64,000 bases of DNA from Turnera subulata (taxonomy: Eukaryota; Streptophyta; Magnoliopsida; Malpighiales; Passifloraceae): contig JAKUCV010007410.1 of assembly GCA_028386065.3 (NCBI GenBank), positions 1,824 to 65,823 on the forward strand, read 5' to 3'. Under the pieces are notes generated by a model. That model saw only the letters and a program-made list of their open reading frames with translations, had not been told where the DNA came from and ran no database searches. A program made the position numbers and the translations under genes. This document shows positions 45,467 through 56,236 of this stretch, in pieces. Each line of letters opens with the position of its first letter. The stretch's first letter is position 1.

Positions 45467-46071
45467 TGATGAGGAATGGAATAAACCAATCAAGGCCTAA
45501 AGGCCCAGTTGAGACAAAATTCTAGACCATGCCTAGACCCAATACAAAAGACCCAGGACCAGATCCAATACAAGAGGCCCAGGACCAGTCCAGCTAGCTA
45601 TTTAGCCATGTGAAAAATATGATAAACGTTATATGGAGTTGAAGGGACAACTGGAGTTAATGCTCCACCACAAAAAAACCCATTATAAAAAGAGGGCAAG
45701 ATTAGAGCTTCAAGACACCAAATCCTTCCTGGAGAAAACTCTACTCTCCACAAGGAAATTCTCTTTAGAGAATACAATTCTCCACTCTCTAAACTCTCTC
45801 TCTCTATACTCTCTCAAATTAATAGAGAATTTTTTTTTTGCTAACTTAGGCATCGGAGGTCCTCCCGGAGTCACAACCCTGGACTTCCCTGGGTCCTTCT
45901 TGTTAGTCTTGCAGGTACTCCAGGCATAGAGATCAGGTCCTTCGGGCATCAGGAGCAAGTCCTCCAGGCATAGAGAACAGGTCCTCTGGATATCAAGATC
46001 AAGCCTAAGAAACCCCAATCATGCCAAGAGGAATTTACATCCATACCTCGGTAAAAAATTCGTTTTTTACA
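45467..46071 (+). repeat. 3' LTR of element E
   Basis: 605 bp, TGATGAGG to TTTTTTACA, closely similar to the 5' LTR and followed by the duplicated CCACC. The small open frames at 45633-46018 are by-products. Confidence 0.88.
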
Positions 46072-46076
46072 CCACC

Positions 46077-47102
46077 CTTTTTGGTTGAAACCTTACACCA
46101 CCCTTTTTTTTTTTTTTTATTTTGGCCCCTCCTACAATTCTTTTTTAGATTCAAAATTATTGAAATTACCTAATTGAGCCAAATTTAAATCATTCATTTA
46201 TTTTAAAAATTAAAGTTCAAGCATTTTCTTTATGAATGGAGTCGAACTTGCATGCATTTAAGCCTAGATCAGTAATTAGATATAAAAGCTCTCCATATAT
46301 AAATATGGGTTTTGGTCATGCCCTTAACGAAGCAGTCTCGGCCGAATGAGCCATTATGGAGCTTTGTCTTTTTCCTTTTTTTTTTTTTTTGTTTTTGATC
46401 AATAGACAACCTAGAATAGAATTTCTTGGTTTATTTGCATTGCACCGCTATATCACTCGTTCTTTTTTTGGTAAATTGGGGCTGAAAGCCCTAAAAATGG
46501 ACCGAATCTCATTTTGCTATGTTCGGCCCTTTTCTATCAGATGTATGTATACCAGGAAATCTTTTAGGCTTCATTTTTTTGTTTTGGGGCGTATCGATTT
46601 AGCAGTGAATTAAGGTATTGTTTGGGCTTTTATTGGGCCGGGCCGAATAGTAGTACTCCTTTATTCTCCGTCTCCCCCGATTGGATTTATCCTTTTGTCT
46701 AATGAGATGGCACTGGGCAGGAATACATCTTTGCTTTCTGCGTCTTTGAAGTTAGCTAAAAAGCATAACATAAAGAGCACATGAAAATCGAGGAAAGCCC
46801 ACTTTGTTATTGGAACAGTGAACTTTATTTGTTTCATTATTGTTTTGCATTGCATAACTAGTTCTGTAGCCAACTCTTTCATTGGTTTGGACTAAGGAAG
46901 AGGGAGAGAGGAGAGGGAAATAAGATACAAGGAAAAGCTCTTGATATTTCCAGATATAAAGATATTACATAGCTGCTATTTTGCTCAATGCAATCCGTGA
47001 ATGGAATCTTACAAAGCAAATAAACTCTGTAACCGGTTTACTACCTTGACGCTTCAAATATGATTTGATTGATTAGTAGTGGCAAGGAATTTCTACGAAG
47101 TT
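46077..47102. other. flank of the FAD2-like gene, left side of the segmental duplication
   Basis: It starts with a T-run (46099-46117) that may be the tail of a SINE. At 46321-46360 it has a word (GAATGAGCCATTATGGAGCT) that recurs at 59224-59250 and 59302-59322. At 46741-46960 it resembles 61310-61530. It includes the 3' UTR side of the desaturase. No coding region is convincing. Confidence 0.6.
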
Positions 47103-48239
47103 TTATGATGAGAATTTGTTCCCATACCAATATACACCTTGACGGGGGGCTCCCTGGTCTGGATCAACATAGACGCATTCCGTGATGGACCTCCACAAGG
47201 CTTTGTGAACAGGAGTGTCATCGGATTGGTAATAGTCACCGAGAATTGGCTTGATTGCCTTGGTAGCCTCCACCGCATGATAATGGGGGATTGTAGAGAT
47301 GAGGTGGTGAACCACATGTGCATCAGTGATGTTGTGGAAGAGGGTGTTGAGGATGAAGCCATAGTCTCTATCTACAGTGGACAGAGCTCCCCTAAGCCAG
47401 TCCCATTCCGAAGAATCATAGTGTGGCAAATCAGGGTGGGTGTGGTGCAAGTACACAATTGTGACCACCAAAGCATTATGAACAATGTAGGGCATCCCAT
47501 AGACACACATCAACCAGGCAAACCCAGAGGCCAATCCAATCTTATAGAGGGCATAGATGGTAGCAAAAACACCAACATCAGAGATGTAGATTTGGAGCCT
47601 TTCTTGATCGGAATAGATGGGGCTATTGGGGTCAAAGTGGCTGGCAAAGCGGCCATAGTCCCGGCCTGATACATTGAAGATGTAGTACAAGGGCAGGCCA
47701 ATGACGAGTGTGGTTGCAAGGCGCAACACTCGCCCTGGTGGGTTGTTGAGGTACTTTGAAAACCATGGGACTTTGGACTTGACTTTTGGGACGAACAACT
47801 CATCGTGATCTAATGATCCTGTGTTAGAATGATGTCTACGGTGGCTATATTTCCATGAGAAGTAAGGGATCAAAAGAGCAGAATGCAGGAAGAAGCCAAG
47901 GGTGTCATTGAACCACTGGTACTTACTAAACCCATGGTGGCCACATTCATGAGCAATCATCCAGACTCCAGTGAAAACGCAACCTTGAAGAAACCAATAC
48001 ACGGGCCATGCAATGTAGGGTAAGGGAGAAGGGAGGAGGTGGAAGTAGGTGGTGGTGTGATATAACAGAAAGATGGCAGAGAGATCGCACACTAGGTAGA
48101 GCATGGAGCGGAGAAGGGAACGCTCAAAGCAATGTGGTGGAATGGCCTTCTTGAGGTCACCAATTGTGAATGGAGGCTTTGTGTGGGGCACTCTCTTCCC
48201 TTCCATTTCTACCTTCATCTTGTTCACTGAAGTAGCCAT
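47103..48239 (-). CDS. FAD2-like membrane desaturase (divergent oleate 12-desaturase family)
   Basis: Single-exon open frame of 378 aa, the normal FAD2 length. Three histidine boxes bind the di-iron centre: H97-ECGHH, H133-RRHH and H308-VVHH (canonical third box HVAHH). Box 1 is preceded by Ala, as in ordinary desaturases and hydroxylases; many conjugases and acetylenases have Gly there. An extra Phe is present in DRDYGFILN, and DHDELFVPK replaces the common ERDEVFVPK. The protein ends YGNKFSS, so the C-terminal aromatic ER-retrieval signal (NKF) is followed by two Ser. Family members act in the ER on acyl-phosphatidylcholine with cytochrome b5. A duplicate-gene cluster and a divergent box 3 suggest a specialised activity, but simple 12-desaturation cannot be excluded. 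A TATA box lies 73-80 bp upstream of the start. Confidence 0.93.
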   Translation of the reverse strand: MATSVNKMKVEMEGKRVPHTKPPFTIGDLKKAIPPHCFERSLLRSMLYLVCDLSAIFLLYHTTTYFHLLPSPLPYIAWPVYWFLQGCVFTGVWMIAHECGHHGFSKYQWFNDTLGFFLHSALLIPYFSWKYSHRRHHSNTGSLDHDELFVPKVKSKVPWFSKYLNNPPGRVLRLATTLVIGLPLYYIFNVSGRDYGRFASHFDPNSPIYSDQERLQIYISDVGVFATIYALYKIGLASGFAWLMCVYGMPYIVHNALVVTIVYLHHTHPDLPHYDSSEWDWLRGALSTVDRDYGFILNTLFHNITDAHVVHHLISTIPHYHAVEATKAIKPILGDYYQSDDTPVHKALWRSITECVYVDPDQGAPRQGVYWYGNKFSS

Positions 48240-48311
48240 TTGGGTATCAGATATATGTAAATCTTTTGTTGCAGAGAATTGCTTTGCTTTCTTTGTGTAT
48301 TCTGTATTCTG

Positions 48312-48319
48312 TATATATA
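48312..48319 (-). promoter_or_regulatory. TATA box of the FAD2-like gene
   Basis: TATATATA on the gene strand, about 75 bp before the start codon. The same box appears before the second copy (62255-62262, with a further CATATATAGG beside it). The short distance implies a short 5' UTR without the leader intron typical of housekeeping FAD2 genes. Confidence 0.6.
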
Positions 48320-50091
48320 GGTCTTAAGTTCTAATTTAGATATATAAAGGCAGGCTGCATTTCACTTGGCAGGCGCTTGACTTGAACTACACTGATTTGC
48401 TTACATTTCAAAGTTCAGCTGCCTTTGTTTAATCTTAGTGGATGGGAAAGCACGTTTTGAATTTGGCATTCTGTTCAAAACAATGTGCCAAAAAATAAAA
48501 TAATCGAGGCCTTGCCTTCTTCGATCTTTCAATCGGGGATGAAATATATGTATTTTTTTGAGGAACGGGATGAAATATAGTATTAATTGCAATTATTGTA
48601 AGAACTCCACTGGGAGGATCTTTATTAATTTATTCCTTGAGAAAATGATGGAGACATTGTATCCCCATACCCGGCCCATTACAAAATCAGTGTGTGCCAT
48701 CTTATTATTATTTTTTTTTTTAAAGTCTTATTGGAATCTGTTTTTGCATTTTTGGTGTGCAATTCTTTATTGTAGCTAGCAACTCTTTCTTGACTAGCTG
48801 TACCAGCATGTTTGACCAGCAGCTTATTCGTTTTTTTTCATTTGCGCGCTTAATTTTTATGCTCTTTTTTTTTTTTTTCACTGGAAATTATGCTTCAAGG
48901 CACCGCTATAGGCTTGTTAGGCACTAGCTACTTAGTTAGTTCTATAATGTAATGCTGCTGGCATAGGCCTTTTTTTTTTTTTTTTAAGCTTTCGATCAAA
49001 AAAAGGAAAAATATTTGTTTTTAAGCAGTGTTCAAGAACATATTTGGATAAACAAATGCAAAAGTAATTGGATTTCTAAAATGAAGAGTTTGAGGCATCA
49101 AGCGATCAAATTTATGAAAACAGCCTATATTTATACAACATATAGTTAAAGGGAGCTCTCTTCCTGAAGTGATATTGAAGGGTTCAACAACAAATGCCGC
49201 TGTAAACAAAGATCAATTCAGGAACAGCTGTTCGGACGGAGAAATGCTTAAAGACAATGAAGGGACGTTCAAGGAAGGAGAAGGCTATATGTTGAGGTAA
49301 AATGTGGCTGCACAAGCCGCAAATATGGGGACACCGTATAGGAACGCTCGTGATGAAGAAGCCCAGTCATCAGCTCATGCTCACTGCGTTCAGCAGACGG
49401 TGAATCCTCCGCTGATTCCCACATCATATCATTGACAACATGGGATTCAATGGCTAATAAATGGTAATACGTTATCATCAATTGCTCCTTGTCAATCTAT
49501 TTCGACCTGTCCATTAATAGTGTGACTGGTTCCCTTAAAAAAAAAAAAAAAGGTTGGAAATTTGGAAAATCTGCGCCTCATCAATATGTGTGACAAACAA
49601 CATCTTATCCTGCATGCATTAGTGATGGTGAAAGAGATGCAGTTGGAATTTTCCAACATATTAGTGCAGAAGTTTCAAACCATTATGAAAGGAGGAGAAA
49701 TACAAGTCAAGCAACGCGTCGTCGTATTAATTATTGGTCCCTCTTGGTAGTTTTAGTCATGAATATTGAGTGACATATTTCAGTTCTTATCCCTAAATAC
49801 GGTGTCCGTGGAGAGTGGTTTTAATGGTAGTTCTATAAGATTGGAATAATAAGGTGACACAATATTTTCATAGGTTTTTTCTTTTAAAAAAACAAACTTT
49901 TACAGCCTGGGTGGGCACAGGAGTGACTTTGCAGTTCGTGGTCTATGAAGGCCCGGTGACTTTGCAGTTTGTATAATTAATGAAAGAATAAATGCTTCCA
50001 ATAGTCCAATCTATTTGTTTATAATATAGACCAAGCAGTGCTCCTCCTCAAACCATCTCAAATTCTCATTGATAATTTCTATATCAAAGAT
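48320..50091. other. upstream region of the FAD2-like gene and of the receptor kinase
   Basis: 48340-48900 resembles 62290-62850, and 49330-49450 partly resembles 63040-63110, so this is the right side of the duplicated segment. A TTTATAATATAG element at 50018-50029 is a plausible TATA box of the receptor kinase. No gene is seen otherwise; short T runs are common. Confidence 0.55.
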
Positions 50092-53000
50092 ATGAGATTA
50101 GCTCGGTACTTGTTTTCTTCCATTTTCATTCAAGTTGTTATTTGCCTACCCTTTATTTTCTCATCAGCATATGCCACAAATGAAACAGACAGATTGAGCT
50201 TGCTCGAATTCAAGAACCAAATAACCAGTGATCCTTTTGGTGCTTTGAGCTCCTGGAACCACACCATCCATTTTTGCCAATGGTATGGTGTTACTTGTGG
50301 TCGAAGGAACCAAAGAGTCACAAAGTTGCAGCTGGAGTCTTCAAAACTTGCAGGCTTTCTGTCTCCACATATTGGGAACTTGAGCTTCCTAAGAATATTA
50401 CGGCTCGACAACAACAGCTTCAGCGGTGAAGTCCCACCTCAATTCCGCCATTTATGGAGATTGCAAGAAATACTGCTACACAACAATTCTTTCAGCGGAA
50501 AAATCCCAGCTAACTTGTCAGCTTGCTCTGATCTCGTAACAATCAATCTTCGTAACAATAAGCTGGTTGGTAAGATTCCAGAGGAGCTTGGTTCTATCCC
50601 AAACCTCCAATGCCTTTACATTGCCTCAAACAGATTAACAGGAGGCATCCCTCCTTCTTTAGGAAATCTTTCATCTTTGGTGGAACTCTGGACATCCGAC
50701 AATAACCTGGGTGGTAGCATACCAGAAACACTAACCAAACTGACAAACCTACAGTTGTTTGCCCTGGAATATAATAATTTGTCAGGTATCATCCCTCCCC
50801 TGTTGTATAATATCTCTTCTATCCAGCTTTTGTCGGTTATTGGAAACAAATTGAGTGGCACTCTTCCTAGAGATTTAGGCACCTCTCTTCCAAATCTTGA
50901 CTACTTCAATGTTGCATTGAATCATTTTACAGGCAGTCTTCCGGTATCCATATCTAATGCCTCGAATTTAGAACATTTTGAAGTTAATAAAAATGAATTT
51001 ACTGGAAATGTTCCGAATCTGGAGAAACTTCATAGGTTGGAATGGCTAACCATTTCCTTTAATAGGCTGGGAGGTAGTCAAGACGACTTGAGCTTTGTTT
51101 CCACTTTATCAAATGCCACCCGTTTACGCCTTCTTTACATTGAAACAAACAACTTTGAAGGCATGCTGCCTGAATCTATAGCCAACCTTTCAACTACAAT
51201 TGAAGAGTTGTCTTTATATGACAACCAGATATTTGGAACTATCCCAGCCGGAATTCATAATCTCCAAAATTTGGAGGCATTCTATTTGGATCACAACAAA
51301 CTCAGTGGAGCCATTCCCTCTGAAATTGGAATGATGAAAGAATTAGTGGATTTTGAGATTGAAGGAAATGATTTCTCTGGTAACATTCCAGAAACCATAG
51401 GAAATCTAAGCTCATTAATTTATTTGAGTTTAGCGGGTAATAATCTTCAAGGTCACATCCCTTCAACTATTGGCAAGTGCCAAAATTTGTTAGGGCTAAA
51501 TCTTTCTGATAACAATCTCACTGGTACTATTCCTGTGGAAATATTTGGTATTACATCCTTGTCAGTCTCTTTAGAATTGTCCAGTAACAAGTTGAGGGGT
51601 TCCCTTCCCAAAGAAGTCGGAAATTTGAGAAATCTTGGGGTACTTATACTAGGCCAAAACATGTTATCTGGTGAGATTCCTAGCGATCTTGGCAGTTGCG
51701 TGAAATTGGAGATTCTTAGGTTGGATGGGAACTTCTTGCAAGGGATCATACCTCCAAGTTTCGATTTGCTCAGAGGGATCAAAGAGTTTGATCTTTCTCA
51801 TAACAACTTGACAGGAAGCATTCCACTATTTCTTGAGGATTTGCAGGTATTGAAATACTTGAATTTATCTTATAACGATTTTGCGGGTGAAGTACCAACC
51901 AGAGGAGTCTTCAGCAATTCAAGTGCTGCTTTCTTGATGGGAAACAATATGCTCTGTGGAGGCATTCCTAAATTTCATCTTCCAAAATGCATTGTGAAAC
52001 ATTCACATAAGAGGAGGTTCAGCCTAGCTGTCATGATAATGGCAATAGCTTCTGGATTGTTGGGGGCAAGTTTAGTCTTGTATTGTTTGTATCTCATTTC
52101 AAGGAAGAAAAAAAGGGATGCACCTGCTGAGAACCCTCTAGGCAATTTGCCACTATCTTATCAAAGTTTGCTCGGAGCTACAGATGGATTTTCCGCTGCA
52201 AACTTGATAGGGATTGGTGGCTTTGCATCAGTGTACAGAGGAATTATTGGAGAAGCTGAGAAAACAACAATCGCAGTCAAGGTGCTGAACCTTGTGCATC
52301 CTGCAACTTCTAAAAGTTTCCTAGCTGAATGTAATGCCTTGCGAAACATTAGACATCGAAATCTTGTGAAGATATTAACTGTCTGTTCGGGTATTGATTT
52401 TCAAGGAAAAGATTTCAAGGCTATTGTTTATGAGTTCATGTCGAATGGAAGCCTCGACCAATGGTTGCATCATCCCCAATCTCATGCAGAAGAAGGGGCA
52501 CCAAAGTCTTTGAACTTCTGTCAAAGGCTAACTATTGCCATTGATGTGGCTTGTGCACTGGATTATCTGCATCATCAATGTGAGATACCACTGGTCCATT
52601 GTGATATCAAGCCAAGCAATATCCTTCTCAATGATGACATGACAGCACTTGTTGGTGATTTTGGACTCGCAAGGTTCCTACTTGAAACAAACCCTGCTCG
52701 TCAAACAAGTTCTAGTGGAATAAAAGGAACTATAGGTTATGCTCCTCCAGGTAAAATTCATTTTACCGGACTCCAATTGTTTTTTTTTTTTTTCAATTGG
52801 CAGATTTTGATTTATTTTCAATCAAAATGAGCTAGTATTCTTGTTTATCACTTGCAGAGTATGGAATGGGAAGTGGGGTTTCAACATATGGGGATGCTTA
52901 CAGTTTTGGGATCCTTCTGTTGGAATTGTTTACTGGGAAGAGGCCTACAGATGACATGTTCAAAGATGGATTGAACATGCACGAACTTAGTAAGGTTGCT

Positions 53001-53249
53001 TTGTCTGAAGAACGATTGCCTGAAATTTTGGATCCCATACTGCTTCAGGAAACAGTTGATGGAAACATGAATAGGAACAAGAGAGTGAAGGATTGCTTGA
53101 TTGCCATATTTGAGATTGGTGTTGCTTGTTCCACAGAAATTGCAGAGGGAAGGATGAAGATGAGGGATGTTACTGCAAAACTCCAGTATATGAGAAGCAA
53201 ACTTGAAAGATCTGAAAGAAGGGGTCAAGAAGCTAACAGGCAAATATAA
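50092..53249 (+). CDS. LRR receptor-like kinase, subfamily XII (EFR/Xa21-like)
   Basis: Two exons, 50092-52750 and 52858-53249, with a 107-bp GT-AG intron. The splice completes GYAPPEYGMGS. The protein is 1016 aa. The first ATG in frame that gives a signal peptide ([10 protein letters not shown]...AYA) is 50092; the upstream open frame has no ATG. Order: signal peptide 1-28; LRR N-cap with [16 protein letters not shown]; about 20 LRRs to residue 610; transmembrane helix about 645-670; kinase with loop [12 protein letters not shown] at 706-717, Lys730 in [13 protein letters not shown] with Asp838, and DFG at 856-858. Cys rather than Arg before Asp838 makes it a non-RD kinase, the class tied to immune pattern recognition. 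It looks intact; its ligand is unknown. Confidence 0.95.
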
Positions 53250-54529
53250 CCTTAACCCGCAGGTAATATTGCAATTTACTTGAGCTATTAATATTTTTTT
53301 TAAAAAAAAAAAGTGCAATTTTTTGTATTTTTCGTTTCGAACAGGTCATTCCACTCCCAAAGTCCATCAGGTTTCATTGCCATCACCATTAAGTGTTGGA
53401 TTAATATATAGGCTACGAACTTGTTGGATATGCTTTGTATTTTTTTTTTTTCTTTTAATTTCCAGTTGATCAAGACCAGTCTGGTGTCGAATTGAGAGCA
53501 CCGTTAAAACTTGTAGTCGTACGTCCACGAATTTGTGAATCAGTTACGAATTAAATTTGATCATGAATCTTTCATGTAAATGGGTATATTGAACTGTCTC
53601 CTTCTCCTCAACCTTTAATGTGATTATATGTTCTCCTGAAGTGTTTCGATGGGATATTCATAGTTTTTTTTTTTTTGAGAAGTACTAACAAAAGTTAATT
53701 GATAAAAGATTAAAGATGCATCATAAAAAACTGCGCGGATATAAGTAAAAGTATTAATTGATATTTATCTACATGATTTTATTATTAACTGAATGTTATG
53801 AAAAATCCAAATTCTAAAGTGTAATAGACCGCGCCTTAAATTTGTGAACATTATTTTGGAAGCTTTGAATCCAAATTGCTGGAGAGAGTTATATAGTAAT
53901 TCTTATCAAAATCAATATTTACAATAGCGCGTGAAAGCAGAAATTAGCTAGCCGCGTGCGAGAACCAATGCCCTGAAAGAGCCTAGTTTAGTCAATTTTT
54001 GGGTCGAGTTTAGTCGTGTAAATGCAATTTGAGATCGAACTTGATAAGTAGCGATACATCTCTTAATACTGTCTAATTAAGCTTGGCAATAGCATTGTTC
54101 GCATTCAAACCGAGTTTGATGGAGTTATTTTAAATTTAAAGTATTGAATTTTACCTAACGGGGGCAAACTCAAACTATTTGTGTATCCTAAAAAATTAAA
54201 GCTCAAACATTTTCTTACCCAGTCTAGCCAAGCTTGATATTGCACCAAAAAAATAGGGCTACACAAATTTTATTCATCTGGAATTAAGATTACAAAAAGA
54301 TAATAAGAAAATATGATGGAGAGAACTTTTTACTCCAACCCAAATTTGCCATACAAATATTGCCTCTCTCTTCACCCTATATATATATTTTTTTTTTCTG
54401 GTCCCTTTTCTTTTCTCTTTATCTAATGACCTAGATCAAGTCCTGCGGCTGCTCCCCTCAAACAACTTTTTATTCGGCTCATTCCACTCTTTGCTATGGC
54501 CTCATCATATCGGACTTATATCATATATA
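53250..54529. other. AT-rich region downstream of the receptor kinase
   Basis: It includes the 3' UTR and several T runs. No gene is seen. The last bases (54530-54534, AGCCC) are the left copy of the target-site duplication of copia element D. Confidence 0.5.
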
Positions 54530-54534
54530 AGCCC

Positions 54535-54778
54535 TATCAACGGACACTACTTCTCCTCCAAGATAGGATCTATTGTTACTTGTCCTATACAATAGGATCT
54601 AGACTGATCTCCTGCAAGTTAGGATGCTTTCCTACAAGTTAGGCTCTTTGTATAGAAAGTTCTCTTCTACAAGTTAGGCTATATGTGAGGCAAGCTCTGC
54701 ATATAAATATGTGTATAATGTTTAATATGAATAACATTACAGATTGTTCAACCCTAGTCTATTATACGTAAGTTAACT
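54535..54778 (+). repeat. 5' LTR of element D
   Basis: 244 bp. It contains direct repeats of the word CTACAAGTTAGG and a TATAAATATGTG promoter-like sequence at about 54701-54712. Confidence 0.94.
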
Positions 54779-54841
54779 TGGTAGTGGAGCAGCCGGTTCT
54801 ATCCTCTCCTCAAATCACCTTTCTTTTTTTTTTTTTTCATC

Positions 54842-56236
54842 ATGGCAGCCAACCAAGCAAATCAGCTTCCCAACGCCACTCACTACATCTCCATCAAATT
54901 AAATGGTTCCAATTACCTTCTTTGGCGGGCACAAGTCAAGGCCTTCATCACTGGCCAAGGCTTGTGGGGATATATTGCTGGCACTACTATGTGCCCTGCT
55001 GCCATGACTGGTGATAATGCTAACCCTGCTCATGCACGATGGGTTCAACAAGATCAGATGTTGATCAGCACTCTGTACTCATCACTTACCGAATCGGTGA
55101 TGCCGATGGTTGTGGATCTTCCTACATCCAAGGAAGTATGGGATACCTTGGCAACCAATTATGCCTCTCCCTCTCAAACACGCATCATGGAGCTTCACTT
55201 AAGTCTCCAGCGTCTCGTTCAAAAGGATGAGAATGTCTCTGCCTATCTCTACCGGGCCAAACATATCTCTGACGGGCTTGCTGCAGCAGGCCGTCCCTTG
55301 TCCACCCTTGACTTCAATCTTTATGTCTTTCGCGGGCTACGACCAGAATTCAAAGACCTTGTCACCACCCTGAATGCACGATCAGCACCTGTGCCATTCA
55401 GTGAATTACATAGTCTTCTTGTTAGTCATGAATTTCTTCATGGTGATTCCTTGGCCAGACTCGACATCTCCTCCTCGGTACCCACTCCTGAAGGTAATCT
55501 TGCTCAATCTTATCAACACTCTCCTGACAAACAGGACAGCTCAACTTCCTTCCCTCGCCAACACCCACAGGGACGTGGTCGAGGCAGACACCAACGAGGA
55601 CGTGGAGGCAGACCTCAGCAGCAACGCACTACTTCACCTTCCTCTGTTCGGCGTCAGATTTGCAACAAAGCGAATCACACAGCCCTTCAATGCTATCAAC
55701 GCTATCAGCAGCCAGCCCTCACACCAGCTGCTTACATAGGTCATGTTCCTGTTCCTTCCGCACCTCATCCTCCCTATGTGAGCCAGGCACCCCCTCCGCC
55801 TAATCCTCATAGCTACACCATGTGGTATCCTGACAGTGGTGCTACACATCATGTGACTCCCGACCTTACCAGCCTTAGTAATGTTGATGAATACAGGGGT
55901 CCAGAACAACTACAAGTCGGCAATGGTATGAGACTTCCAATCCAACACACTGGTTCGGTTACTTTTCCTTACCCTTTCTCATCTACTCTCAAACGTGTTT
56001 TCCATGTCCCTTCCTTAACTAAATCATTACTATCAGTTCACCAATTTGCCAAAGAAAATAATGCCTTTTTTGAATTCTATCCTTCTTTTGTGCAAAGGAT
56101 CAGGTTACCAAGAGGGTGCTTCTTTTCGGACCGAACATTGATGGCCTCTACCAAGTCTGACTCCAACCAGCCTCCCCGTGTCATTCTGCCTTCCTTACCA
56201 GTCGTGCGTCTAGCTCTGTATGGCATCATCGCCTAG
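54842..56236 (+). pseudogene. element D gag and start of protease, ends in a shifted frame
   Basis: The ATG at 54842 opens MAANQANQLPNATHYISIKL. The UBN2-type copia gag runs to about residue 205 (FNLYVFRGLRPEFKDLVTTL). A Gly/Arg/Gln-rich stretch follows, then a zinc-knuckle remnant RRQICNKANHTALQC; the usual first Cys position holds Arg. The protease starts WYPDSGATHHVTPD (Asp-Ser-Gly active site). The frame is lost near 56090-56100 and the last 45 residues, ending YGIIA, are out of frame. It encodes the particle protein and protease of the element. Confidence 0.88.

Larger units (their letters stand above)
37043..46071 (+). mobile_element. element E: non-coding LTR element (LARD-like)
   Basis: Length 9,029 bp with LTRs 37043-37624 and 45467-46071. 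The 3' LTR runs TGATGAGGAATGG...TTTTTTACA; the 5' LTR starts AGATGAGG, one base changed. A 5-bp duplication CCACC flanks it (37038-37042, 46072-46076). The primer-binding site TGGCGCCGTCTGTGGGAA begins at 37626 and matches the 3' end of tRNA-Asp over TGGCGCCGT. About 7.8 kb of internal DNA has no recognisable gag or pol and is full of AGGTCCT-type words and tandem repeats. It therefore looks like a large retrotransposon derivative that relied on proteins of another element. Confidence 0.88.

Noticed and set aside
46661..46882. 73-codon minus-strand ORF partly shared with 61137-61430
   Set aside because: Similarity is explained by the segmental duplication; the frame and length are not kept.
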